A DNA stretch of 64,000 bases from assembly GCF_963576545.1 (NCBI RefSeq), contig NC_083639.1:21360118-21424117 (forward strand). Reading direction: 5' to 3'. Of the stretch, positions 53,002-64,000 are shown piece by piece. This DNA is from Limanda limanda (taxonomy: Eukaryota; Chordata; Actinopteri; Pleuronectiformes; Pleuronectidae). The notes beneath the pieces were generated by a model. It was not told where the DNA came from and ran no database searches. It saw only the letters and a program-made list of their open reading frames with translations. Position 1 is the stretch's first letter. Every line of letters starts with the position of its first letter. The position numbers were made by a program, and so were the translations under genes.

Positions 53002-54889
53002 ATTCTCATTATTTTCTATCCTGGACGCCTTTGTCATATACATGAAATCTACCCCTACTTTAGTGTGAACATCACCTTTGTGAAACTTCATTAATGTGGT
53101 ATGGTCTGTTGCAACTGCCTCTGTTTTAACATCCAGTTGTCTAATGTCAATGTGCTGTCGCTTTGAGATTACTGTTGGCTGTGTATATCACTTGTTTTAG
53201 AAATAAGCACTTTGTTTTCACATGTTTATTTCTAATTTTGCATGATGTGTCATCAGAGGTGTCTATAGAATATTCAAGGTTGTTGACACCCTCACCTTTA
53301 CCTGAGGAGGACCATTTCCCAACATTGTAAAGCCCGTGCAGAATTATATAACTCAGAGCAAGATGACAGTGTATGTTTTTATTTTATTCTCATATAATTC
53401 TGTGCCTTTCTTGTCTTTGTAAAAAGCAGCAAAGCTGTAAATGTCTTCCACGAAGTGGATACTGGGTGAACCCAACACCTTTAGCACAGATCCCATTTAA
53501 CACCTTCCACAACTCAAACGAAATCCTACTGCTTCCTGGTAGGAGGAAGTGTTTCAGCAGGAAGTGTGGAGTTTCACAGACTGTATAATAACAAGGCACA
53601 AAAGAACGGAAAAGTAGAAAGAAGTGGAATTAAATCCATTGATCCATTGAATCCAAACTCATATTTAAATTAATTTATTATACGTTTAAATGTCTTTTTG
53701 GGGGAAACTGTTTCTGCAACCATTACAGCGTGACACTCTACCGCTCATGTCGTGCCAGAACACGTGGCAGACGGTGCCTCCCATGAGTTGAGACATTGGC
53801 AGCAGGTCATGCACTAGGATAGAGATTTAATAAATCAGGATTTAGTTTCTGAATTTGAGTGTTGTTAGAGGTTTAAGTCACAAAGAGCGTAGTTTTACAA
53901 ACTGCAAGACAAAATTCTGTTATGTCGCTGAAAAATATGTTGAAGTTGGACCTGAAAAACCAGACGTTGTGTCTGTCTCTACTGTGACCTTACACTTTGA
54001 GGACTTACCAAAATTACAAATGTTCATTCAGCTTACCAAATAAAAATAAAAGCTTTTTCATGTATTTAAATAGCATTATATCGGAGCATCAAACCAGTCT
54101 GTGTTCGCCAACAGCCTTTAATTCAGTCATGCTGGTATTATTGCGCTGGTTATTAATTAGGACTTCACACATTCTGATTACAGGCTTTTATTTGATTACA
54201 CCATGAAGATAAAATCTTAGCTCACACTCCTCTACATGTGCAAGGATACTAGATAGATGAGTCAACTATTTATTCATGAATTCACATGTGCAGTCTTAAG
54301 TGTAATTTGTTCAAATTAAACAAAGGATTTACTGGTGTTGCTGTTGTCAGATTTTCTTTAGCTATTTTATGAGCCACAAACTATCTGAATTTCAGCTCCA
54401 CCCATGTACTGAGGAAATGAAGGCCAACACCTTAAAACATGAGATGTCACTCTGCCACTTATTAACAATGAGCCTGCTTTTTAGAAGCTTTAGTTGTATC
54501 TTAGGTTCTTTAGGTTTGTCTTACTAGACACACATAGATTGTATAGAAAGTTACACAAAATGTCTCCCCAAAAGTAAAGCCAAAGCATCTTGACTCCCCC
54601 CCACTAGTGGCTGGCTGTAGTATATGTAATAAACCTTAATCCTCCATGTTAGAGGATGCGACAGGGACCAAACAAACAAGTCGGAATACACATCGAAATA
54701 AATCTCTCAAAATTGTTTTTTGTCATTTTCAAATAACTTTACTTATTTTATGCGTTAAAAAAAAGGGTGACTCATCATTATTGATAACTGAGACGGACTT
54801 GCAATTGGTCTTGTAGGACCTCAATACCATAGCCCCATCCCCTGATCGCTACTGTGCAGACTCTTGCTCCAAATTATGTCTTTAGCGCA
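53002..54889. other. No gene recognised
   Basis: Unassigned sequence with no coding domain or clear repeat border. Confidence 0.5.
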
Positions 54890-55040
54890 AGTTGGGGTGG
54901 CTCAGGAGGTACAAGAGGGTCACCCACTAACCAGAATGTATGCGGTTTGATTCCATCTATGGTTTACACAAATATCAGCCAGAAGCAGCAGCAAATGCAC
55001 AAGCTGATGAATTTGTGTGTTGTAGGAGACAAAAAAAAAT
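54890..55040 (+). repeat. tRNA-derived SINE head
   Basis: GGGGTGGCTCAGGAGGTACA is a pol III A box (TGGCTCAGGAGG at 54898-54909). GCGGTTTGATTCC (54942-54954) is the B box, 46 bp on, which is correct tRNA-like spacing. The intervening CACCCACTAACCAGAATG is typical of a common fish SINE. The 3' body is short and ends in an A-rich stretch near 55030. Confidence 0.8.
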
Positions 55041-56639
55041 CAGTGATATCAGTGAACATATGCAGGTAAATGAGACTGAATAATCAACGCTCTTTGCCCA
55101 AAGCATACCATACTAATCAGGCTGTGAGTCGTGTCTAAGGGAACATTACATAACTTTGTATAAATATACTTGAGCTGTGTGTCAAACATGGTGAGACAAG
55201 GAGCGCTGACAGATTACAGTTCAGTCCTGGCTGCTCAGAGGAAGCATGGCAGATCAGCAGCAGGCGACGGCAGAAAACTTTCAGATGAAACAAAGGCTCA
55301 TTAAATCCAGTTGACCTGAATGCTCTCAGAGATGTCGTGGGGTTACATGGCCAGGTTGAAGTCGTGGCCCACGAAAAGATTTGCTCAAGGGAAGAACCTT
55401 TGAAGAAATGATTCAAATCCCACAATGATTATGATGCTTAGCAATAACATTCATGAAAGCTGGTGAAAGGATTGCAGAAAATACATGAAAAGGACCAGAG
55501 AGCTGATTGTTTTCCACACCGATGTTTCTGAAGTGTGCAGGGAGTGCAGTTTACGTTTCTGGTGGTTCTGTGTTCTGTGGTCGAAACTACCATTTATCCT
55601 TTATTTATATAAATAATCATGGTAATATCACATTATGGTAGGGTCTTCAATGTCTGACATTGTGCAAAAGGTGTCGAAAGCAAAAATTTCAAGAACACAT
55701 TCATTAAATATAGAAAGTTCCTGAATGTAATCCAGAGTTAGACTACTAACCCTATGTTTTTGACCGGCAAGAGGAGTGTTGAACTTGATGGCGCACTGTG
55801 CAGTACTGACTTAACGTGATGCATGCTGGTCTTAACACAATGCATGCTGGTTAGAATTATTGTCCAACTTTATCAAGCTCTTCAAAATGTCCACAGGTCA
55901 CGTGACCTAAAAACATCCATACAGTTGCTTTTTACTTTTTACTTTAAAGTGTCATGTGTGGTCTCCAGTTTTGTCCGTCCCTTGAGCCAGGTCGTGACAA
56001 CCGGCATTTGTTGATGAGGCACATCAAAACAAGTTTCTATGTAAGGTCCCATAAAAGCCCTGTTAAGACCTGGTATTAACATCCGTCCTGAGTGATCTGA
56101 TCACAAGTGGACAGCTCTAAGTTCACAACTGACATTAAAATGAGTCCTGAATGTGTTTTCTGTGACCTCATGGGATCAGATCTCACCTCGCTGCCATGCT
56201 TTCAGAGATGCACTGAACTCTGGATAATCTCATAACATTCTCTGGAGGGCCTGTATGTGAGAACGCAAGTGTCCAAGGGAGAGGCCTAAGGTGTTCTCAA
56301 GATAAATGGTAACAGCAGGAGATCCTTGGCAGGATTAACCGTGAGCAAGTGGGTGTGTTGATGACGTTTCAAACACGTGACAGACACAACACTGGAAAAA
56401 AAAAAAAAAAAGAATACACATATATATCAGGATTAGAAAGCGTAGCCACATTCGTAGAAAACACAGAAGAAGATGTCAAGAGAGCTTTTGCTGATAAGGG
56501 CCGACACACTTTTGATTAATTGTGAAACTATAGTGGGTCAGAGATTGTCTGTTGAGTTGGTGGTCCTTCAATGTGGCCACATGAGTCCTGGCCAGATCCC
56601 CTATGAATGTGGTCTGACACATGAAATTCCTGCATTAAA
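55041..56639. other. No gene recognised
   Basis: Unassigned. An 18-base A-run lies at about 56396-56413. A GATGCATGCTGG/AATGCATGCTGG short direct repeat lies at 55819-55852. Confidence 0.5.
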
Positions 56640-57260
56640 ATAATGTCATGTCAGTTTGGATGATGGTCATTTATTATCACACTAGCATTTAATTATCACG
56701 GTCAACAATTCAATGCACTGAACTGTAAGTAAAGTACAAAAAAGTTAAAATAACGAAACCTGTAATTATTATTTGTAAACGAATATCATTCACTTCTTAC
56801 TAAACCTAGTCACGCGAAAGTGAACGAGGTAAACAAATCCTTTGTTTCCTCTTCTGAGCCTATGCAGGTCACGTGGAAAAATGATCCAAAGATCCTTATC
56901 CGAAGACCCAGTCAAAATGAACAAATCATTTCTGTTTTCTTTAGCTCTACCAGTACTAAGCCTATGCAGGTCATGTGGAAAATGATCCAAAGACTCGTAC
57001 CCGGCAGATGAACGAATCGTTCACCTCCCGACCGTGTGGTCGGATACATTTTTCGTTATTCTGCCAACAGAGTCTTCGGATCAATGATTCGTTCATCTGC
57101 CGGATACGAGTCTTTGGATCCTTTTTCACGTGACCTGCCGATATACGCGGCCACGAGAAAATGAACGAGTCTCTTTGAGAGGACTCGTTACTCCCGAGTC
57201 CTTGTAAGGATTCGTTCAAAATTAACAAATCATTCCTGAACGACACATCACTAATAGGCA
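56640..57260. repeat. Foldback repeat related to the hAT MITE at 35068-35954
   Basis: CACTAGCATTTAATTATCAC followed by GG is shared with 35573-35597 of the MITE, as are GATTCGTTCAT, GAGTCTTT and CACGTGACCTGC words. GCAGATGAACGAATCGTTCA (57003-57022) is matched in inverse at about 57083-57103. GCCTATGCAGGTCA(C/T)GTGG is directly repeated at 56859 and 56961 and inverted near 57120-57140. Terminal TAGNGATGAG ends are not found. Confidence 0.65.
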
Positions 57261-57299
57261 CAAGAAAATACAACTGCCATTGGTTACTTTTTAGCTAAA

Positions 57300-57595
57300 G
57301 ATATGCACCCTATCAGTACAGTCGAGGGTGAGGGTTTCAAGAAGCTAATCCATACTTTGGACAAACGGTATCCGTTGATATCTCGGCACCATTTCAGAAG
57401 AGTGATTCTGCCAAATATGTACCAGAAAAACTGAGAAGTTGCAAAAGTGTCTAAAGCGGACTACTTCGTTGCGACGACAGATCTTTGGTCCAGTCACACA
57501 ATGGAGCCATATATTAGCCTGACCCTCCACTTCATCAACACAGAATTCAGTTTGAGAGTAAGATGTCTCCAAACGGCGTTCATGCCTGAAAACCA
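57300..57595 (+). pseudogene. hAT transposase fragment, first part
   Basis: Plus strand: DMHPISTVEGEGFKKLIHTL, DKRYPLISRHHFRRVILPNM, a stop, ADYFVATTDLWSSHTMEPYI and SLTLHFINTEFSLRVRCLQ. This is the ZBED1-like order P.S.VE..GF..L...L.PRY...SR..F and TTD.W. It continues at 59340 after an interruption. Confidence 0.85.
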
Positions 57596-57749
57596 TATAG
57601 TCCAAGCAAAGTAATTCATTTGAGCCAAAAATAGAACTAATTGTAAAATGTATGTAAACAGGGAGAAATGGAGAATTGTGTGCGGTTAGCACTGGCGGTC
57701 ATTCAGTGATGAAAACACATCGGTTGTTCTACGAGCAAAGGCAGCAATG

Positions 57750-58725
57750 GTGTGAACCGTGCCAGTGTTCAATGTGGAAGTAGCTTAGTGACAATTCCTG
57801 GAGAAAGAGTACACATCGAATGCCGCTGCAGCTATTGTAAAGCAGAAAATATTGTATGTGATAATGTAATACCCTCTTTGCAACCACCACAAATCAAACA
57901 ATCTCCGCTCGGAACAGAACTTCAATTTTCAACCAACTGAAATAGATAATAAAAATAAGCAGAGAGAGAAAATTGATATCTAACCAGTAAGAACAGGAGA
58001 CTTCAAAGATTCAAAGTTGGAAGACCTGACGATTATGAGAGAAGAATACGATGATGAACAAATTACTATTCAAGACCGTATGGTGAAGATGACAGAGTAC
58101 TTGCAAGACACAGGTTGTGACCCATATTGTGCAAAGTGGATGAAAATTTAAAAAAGGAACACTTTGGAGATAGAGTAATAATGACTGGCCTGGAAAATCA
58201 ATGTGTGGTCACTTTGCGAGACACAGACCACTCAATTCTTTGTGAGCAAGCAACAAAAATCTAAGAATCCAGAAGACGAGAAGCTGAATATAATTAAAAC
58301 CGCTGCAAAGTTAATTGGAAGTGATGTCAAATTCATGGAAGTCCTAAACGATTCTAACCCAGACTCAAGTGACATGTTCCAGAGCCACTACAAGTTCTAC
58401 TGAGGAATATGTTTGCTGGTAAAAACATTGATACCAAATGATGGAGTGGAAAGGGGGAAGTGAAAGTATGGACCAAAAGACTGGGGGTGGCATGTTTTGG
58501 ATGGGCGATTTATGCCCATAATGACAGCTCAGCCTGCAGCACCACCAGAAATACTAGACGTAGTCCGCTGTAGTTGCAAGAAAGACTGCAGCACAAAGAG
58601 ATGCACATGCAAAAAACTTGGACTCCCTTGCACTGCCATTTGCGGAGAATGTCATGGTACTAGCTGCACAAACTCACAGTTGCCTGATTTATCAAATGAA
58701 TATGATCCAGAGGGGAAGAACTAAG
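57750..58725 (+). pseudogene. Cys-rich repeat-family ORF inside the hAT transposase
   Basis: Plus strand, in several frames: SSLVTIPGERVHIECRCSYC (57780-57840), DRMVKMTEYLQDTGCDPYCA (58075-58135), EDEKLNIIKTAAKLIGSD (58275-58325), then WGWHVLDGRFMPIMTAQPAA and PPEILDVVRCSCKKDCSTKR plus CTCKKLGLPCTAICGECHG (58485-58665). The last part has nine regularly placed Cys, like a CXC (tesmin-type) zinc cluster. The same set of pieces occurs in uncharacterised repetitive fish genes. I infer a mobile-element passenger of unknown role. Frames are broken. Confidence 0.6.
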
Positions 58726-58774
58726 CAAAGAACAAACCAGGAACTGATATAGGGGTTGCCAGAACCAAGAGCCA

Positions 58775-58930
58775 CAGAACACCAAAAAAAACCCTCCCCT
58801 GCTGTTGCTACCTTGTCGTGGTGGGGAGGCTTGTGTGCCTCCGTGACCCTGAAGACTATACCGGCGGGGGTTATACCCCTGGCAGGTACTACCAAGCCAG
58901 ACAGTTTTCAGGTTAGGGGCCAGTCTAAAA
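58775..58930 (+). repeat. LINE 5'-region-like fragment
   Basis: GCTACCTTGTCGTGGTGGGG, AGGCTTGTGTGCCTCCGTGA, then GGGGGTTATACCCCTGGCAG and TACTACCAAGCCAGACAG. I associate this order with the 5' region of I/Nimb-like LINEs in animals. Several short stems can form (GAGGC..GCCTC, GGGGGTTATACCCC). No ORF is attached. Confidence 0.4.
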
Positions 58931-59339
58931 GCAGCATTGCCATCACCCATTGGCAGTGGGATGATTGGATGAAGATTGGGCCGATGTATTTGTCATACAT
59001 ATGAATGGTGTTTCTGCATATGCAAATTAGGACATACTCAATAAGTGTGGAGCTCATTTGCATATTCAAATTAATTTGAAAGAAACTTGTAATAGAACAT
59101 TTTTTACTTTTCATGGGTACTTTCATTGTGTAGAGTTTCATTTTGATAGGAGTAAAGGAAAAAAATAGCCCCATTGGGATGTATTGTTGCCTGGCCTTAT
59201 TGGCACACATCTTGGATTGATGAGAATTTAACAGATTTCCTCAACAAGGATTTCTTAGGACTTTTAGTAGGTTGTTCAGGACACCTTATAAAAATGATCT
59301 AAGCTGCAAATTCTTTTTTTTACAATTAGTCTGTCGTAA
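58931..59339. other. Unassigned sequence before the second hAT part
   Basis: AT-rich sequence. The word GCATATGCAAATTAG near 59019 and CATTTGCATATTCAAATTA near 59054 contain octamer-like sites. No gene. Confidence 0.4.
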
Positions 59340-59540
59340 AACGCTACTTTGCCTGGACTAATACTGGACAAAACATCGCCCATGAACTGAGGGAAGGTCT
59401 GGCGGAATGGGGATTAGATGAGGGAAAGCTAGTCTGCATCACCACGGACAATGCAGCTACCATAAAGCTGGTGGCTGAGGTCAATGGATGGTTGAGGCTC
59501 CAATGTTTCGGGCACAGACTCCTCCTGGCCATAAGTGAGT
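59340..59540 (+). pseudogene. hAT transposase fragment, second part
   Basis: Plus strand: FAWTNTGQNIAHELREGLAE, WGLDEGKLVCITTDNAATIK and WLRLQCFGHRLLLAIS, ending at GTGAG (a possible donor). ITTDNA..I and RLQCFGHRL.LAI follow directly on the fragment at 57300-57595 in the ZBED1-like protein. So about 1.75 kb, including the Cys-rich ORF, separates adjacent parts of one transposase. Confidence 0.85.
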
Positions 59541-59589
59541 AGCAACTATTCTTATGTGAAAATTGCCATGAGAGTTAGATTAGTCAAGA

Positions 59590-60110
59590 TACTCCGCTCA
59601 GTGAACCAGATAACGCCGGGTTTACACCGGGTGTTAAAGCCTCGTGCCGCTCCGCTCAGCGCCATTCTCAAGCGCGCAGCCGCCTAGCTGTTCACACCGG
59701 ACCCACATTTCTCGGCGCCGGTCAGCCTGCTATTCTTCGCTTGTTGTTGTATGTAACCCGGTCAATGTAGGGGTTCGGGGGGTAAATGATGATGGTCCTC
59801 ATAGCCATCCCCTACCCCTCTCTTTCTGTCTGCTTGTAGTTGGGGGGAAGATTGGGACATATTTTGGATACATTTAAGTTTTTCTGTCTTATTTAATTTT
59901 TTAAGTATATTTACTTTAGCCATTAAATGTTTTATAAAGCTGGATACATAAAGCTGGGGAAATTTCAAAGTTCTCAGTTACAAAGTGTTTTTTTGGAGCG
60001 AAATACAGAATAAATGCATCATGTTTTCAAACTCAAAAGTTATCTTGATTTCAATATTGTCCAAAATAATCGTGATTATGATTTTTTCGATTATCAAGCC
60101 ACCCTACATC
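59590..60110. repeat. Scraps of MITE ends
   Basis: GGGTTTACACCGGGTGTTAA with TTCACACCGGACCC (59609-59703) resembles the TTCACACCGG-type ends of Harbinger MITEs. AATAATCGTGATTATGATTT with GATTATCAAGCCACCCTAC (60065-60105) resembles a hAT MITE end. Partners and duplications are not found. Confidence 0.35.
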
Positions 60111-63100
60111 TGGGTGTGTACAGTCCTGTACCACTTGTTATTGGATCCCCCAGGATGGATGATAATATCCCTCTCTCTGACCTACTGATTCAAGATTCTT
60201 CTGCTCAGAGACATCATTTTAAAATACTTACAAAAGTGTTATATGTATTTCTTGTAGTGACAAAAGTAGTGTGGATGATGTAAGTGTATGTAGCTGAATT
60301 TGAACCTCGCAGTTGGTGTTTGACCAATTACAGTCCGAGGGATAGGCAATACAGAAAATTGCCTAAGATTAATCTAATTTGAATGTCTATGTTGGAGGAT
60401 GTGGCTACACCTTGCTGTACGAGCAAATACGAAATACAGTGATTGATACATGTTAGCATTGTACGATGATATGCTCTGTGTTCCTGGCATCCCGTGGCCA
60501 ATATTAGCCAGTAGGTTTATACTATCGTAAATTGAGGGTTAATGAAGTGGACACAGCATAACATGCATTTGAAAATGTGTGTACATGGAGGTATGGCTCG
60601 GTAGACCTCTCAGGTGTCTGATGACGGGCGCCAGGGTGTCATAATCCGTCTTTTCTAATTAGGTGCAGCATCTACTTTATTGCAAGCACTGGATCGCATC
60701 ATGGCTATGATGGGAATAGTCCCACTATTTCACAGATGAGTCTTCCCTGAGATGTCGGGGGACTTAAAATGGGATGACCTGCAGACTGGTACATTGGTCC
60801 CCTTTGGATTTCTATAAAGCATTGTCCTTGTCTTCATTGCTGGATGCTGTTTTTGTATGTTGAAGTATGCAGCATCAAATACTGTGTAATGTGTATAATA
60901 CTTTATTATCATCTACCATCTATTTGATGAAGGGCATTGTGCACGACTACCCACAACTGCTCAAAATGCTCAGCCCCTCGTTTTTTTCAGCCTGTTTTGA
61001 CTCTACCACTCTCACTCAAAAAGCTCATCTCGGTGAGGCTACCTGTTAAGTACAGCACCTCTGACCTGGAGCTGTGTAAGCTGGAGCTCCCTGATAAGAG
61101 TTCACTGACCTGCGTGTTGGAGGGGGGAGTACAGAATTGGGGATGACAGAAATAACAGATGAGGTGATGCAAAAAGCTTTGCAGGAGATCTAAATGGTTT
61201 TAGATCCTCATTGTTTCTCTGCTGCTATTGCCATGGAGGGAGACAAGGAGGGTGGCAGGAGTTTTTTATCTACTTACTAATTCCTCAAACGTCTGACTGT
61301 CTGTCTGTGGAACACATATCTCAAAAAACCTTTTATCTATCGGTTTCAATATTAGTAAGTGTATAAATTGCACAGGGAAATGCAGTGCAATTTGGACACA
61401 TGACAGACTCTATAGCAGTCAATGGGGAGGGGCAGTCTGTGAACATGTCCAGTTGAACATGTCCTCTTCTACGTCCTCTGATAAACTACAGCAGTGGACT
61501 ATGACTGTCGGCCTGTGGCCAATAATATCTACCCACCAAATAATTTTGATCTTTTTATTCCATCTTATCAGAATGTGACAGACATTCATTGGTATGTCCA
61601 GCACTGACTCTTAAGCAAGTAGTCTTTTACGTAAAAACACAAATGTTGTTTTGCTGCTTTAATTTTGAAAAGTTGTGACCTTGGGTTTGAAGATAGTGTT
61701 GGTTGCTTAACAGATCTCTGAAATAGCCGACATGCAATGTATGACAAAATAACTCGTCTTAATAAAACTTTATGCAATCAAAGACATTGACTATAAAATT
61801 TTCATTGCAGATCAGGATGAATGCAAAGTTTTTAACTGTATACATATAGCTCTGCACACAAGGTCTAGCACAGAAACTACAAAAAGTTTTGGTATATTGT
61901 AGAAATGTTTGAGGAGGACTCACTAATGACAACTAATTCTGAAGTAGCTCCGGAGCATTAACTCAGGACAAGAGAACAAATTATTCCAAACAGGCAGGTT
62001 TGCAACAGGCATTGCACAAGTTTTATCAAAGAGGCCAAGTTTGTCAGAAGAACCTTTTTTTTAGAAAGGCATTTTCCTTTGTCAAGCCCTCGGACGAGGA
62101 AGCTTCGACAATGGTCCTCTACTAGTCTTCCGTCATTGGCTTCCAATTAATTTAAGAATTGTTTTTAAAAATTTACAGTTGGTTTCCAAAGCCCTGACCA
62201 AATCCCCCCACACAAACTGTTTCATATACCTCTAAAAACTGTACAAAACCTCCACATCCATCAGATCACCTGACATTGTCCTTTGTCATAAGATATGGTA
62301 AAGCTTGACTCACCCATTCTTAAGGAGAAAACAGGTATGTCTTTCAGTCCTGCATAAAACAAGTTCTGTTCCGACAGCTGGTACTCACATTATGGCATAG
62401 GATTTGGCAAGCATGAACATATAAAGCATGTTGCCATTTAATAATTTATTGCAATTAATTTGGATTTGACATTCTTTCAATAATTGTTTTATATACCATC
62501 AATGTAACGCTACACTAAATTTGAAAGCCTATCTCAAAAGGATACATTTTGGCTTTCTATTTGTAGTGACACTTTTGTTGTGACACAAACATTCAGTTTA
62601 ATCAAATTTTCAACAACTGGAGAAGGAAACTCCAAAGAAGTAAGAGAGTAACACCATATCAGCTGGGTTGCCATCACACCCTTTTGGAGAATCGGGGTAT
62701 ACCTCCTTTGAAGCAGTATCTGCCACACGCTGTTTGATGTAAAGTCTCAAATATGAGTTGCCGTGGGATTTACAGTATAGCGTCCAGCACTACTAATCAC
62801 ACAAAATATCTTTGCCTTTTGATTTGATAAATTCAGTAATGTTTTAATTTACTCACCAACCTGCTGCTCTGAGTTTGTCTTTATAGTATAAACACTGATC
62901 TCACTTTGTCATTGATTCTAATCAATTCGACATGAATCTCAAAGAGCACACACAATATACTTTATTCTGTAGCTTTACAAGATCTGGGGGGAAAACAGCA
63001 AAGTAGAGTAATTATGAATTATTAATAATAAAGTAAAGAAAAGCTGTATTGTTTTTAAAAGAGGGAAACGTTGAGTGTGGTAAGACCTGACGATCATGTA

Positions 63101-64000
63101 TACCAGTACTGTAGAAATAAACATAAAAACAGGAGCACGGTGGAAAATATGATAAAATATACTTATAATACAGGGATAATTAGAAATATAGGCTTAAATC
63201 CCTTGTCTCTGTTTGAGCATGTACAATACTAGTAAATCCTACAAAATATGTCAAGGAAAAAAAATTTGGGAACAATACTTCTCTGTCATTCATTACGATA
63301 ATTGCTGTCGATAAGCGTTGTCGGGTAAAATTATGGCTTTGACCATCAAAGCTGGTTTATAGTTGAAATTAATTTACCTGAAATTAATTGACTTGCTTTG
63401 AAGTGACTCGCTTATATCAAGGTGAAATGAACTGAGCCGAACTGATCAAAGAATTAAAGTGAGACCAGTGACAGAGTCTGTGACTGGGCTCTGAGCCGCT
63501 CTGTCACTACTGTGCTATATTTAGCCAACGCACAGCAACAACAGCCCCACAACAGTAGGCACGAACTGACCCCCACCATCTGCTCGCTCACACACACACA
63601 CACAAAATCATATGCACATATTCAGTATATACAGACACACACCATGAGGTTTTGATGCCAACTGCCCCCCCAAAACACACACACACGCACAGAGGTGAAC
63701 CCAGATGGACTCATGAAGAGTCACGAAGTGGTCTCACTCTAACACACAAATACAGGGGACTCCCTATATTGTTGCCGCAGTGATATAATCATCAGTGAAT
63801 TTTTCAGGTATGTTCCTGTACACTTTACCATAACAACACATACAGATGCAGATAACGTACACACAGCCACTTACACACAATGTATGTGTATACAATAACA
63901 CGGCTTCTGGAAGACTCACTGTGAGAGCACAGAGCTATGGGGAGCCATTTTAATGAGCTTGCTAGTGTGTGTGTGTAATATCACATCTATTACGCATTTC
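60111..64000. other. No gene recognised; CA microsatellites near the end
   Basis: I find no domain-bearing frame. CA-rich tracts lie at about 63588-63605, 63635-63650 and 63672-63690. No mobile element with definable borders is seen. Confidence 0.5.

Overview
The window looks like teleost fish intergenic DNA made almost entirely of transposable elements. The evidence is fish-type LINEs (L2-like, Rex1-like), fish SINE parts, Ty3/Gypsy elements with fish-type pol order, ZBED-type hAT, pogo and EnSpm/CACTA transposons, and dinucleotide microsatellites. I see no rRNA or complete tRNA gene and no intact host gene. The only host-like coding sequence is a spliced, broken HECT E3-ligase-like gene, and it lies between the ends of a transposon. 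Coordinates read directly from terminal repeats and target-site duplications (TSDs) are firm. Edges of decayed fragments are approximate.

Layout. 1-7.3 kb: a TTAA-flanked MITE, Gypsy RT and gag scraps, two diverged tRNA-like repeats and a RecQ-like helicase exon scrap. 7.3-32.5 kb: a deep nest. An old hAT is split by a Gypsy element (7820-32129, TSD GCGGG). The Gypsy is split inside its protease by a 21.6-kb interval with hAT ends (9662-31305, 8-bp TSD). That interval holds a second hAT (10382-13153), the HECT gene, a solo retroviral-type LTR in a HECT intron (13730-15201, TSD ACGT), a 6.6-kb two-gene CACTA transposon inside a HECT exon (16220-22819, TSD TA), a near full-length L2-like LINE (about 24870-28427) and a 1.3-kb ACTAGT array (29191-30506).

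32.6-50.7 kb: three solo LTRs, Rex1 inside a hAT end, a foldback hAT MITE with a perfect 8-bp TSD, and a mosaic of CACTA, pogo and hAT transposase pieces on the minus strand. 50.7-64 kb: sparse, with a solo LTR, a SINE, a hAT transposase interrupted by a Cys-rich ORF, and microsatellites.

Most notable is the ACTAGT array. It has about 47 exact ACTAGT palindromes in 1.3 kb, in two modes: pairs 8 bp apart repeating about every 31 bp, and single sites repeating every 21 bp. These are close to three and two turns of the DNA helix. The module occurs twice, each time after a CCAAT plus CTCATTTGC header. Also notable are the HECT-carrying hAT-bounded interval and a 22-bp inverted templated insertion that breaks its transposase.
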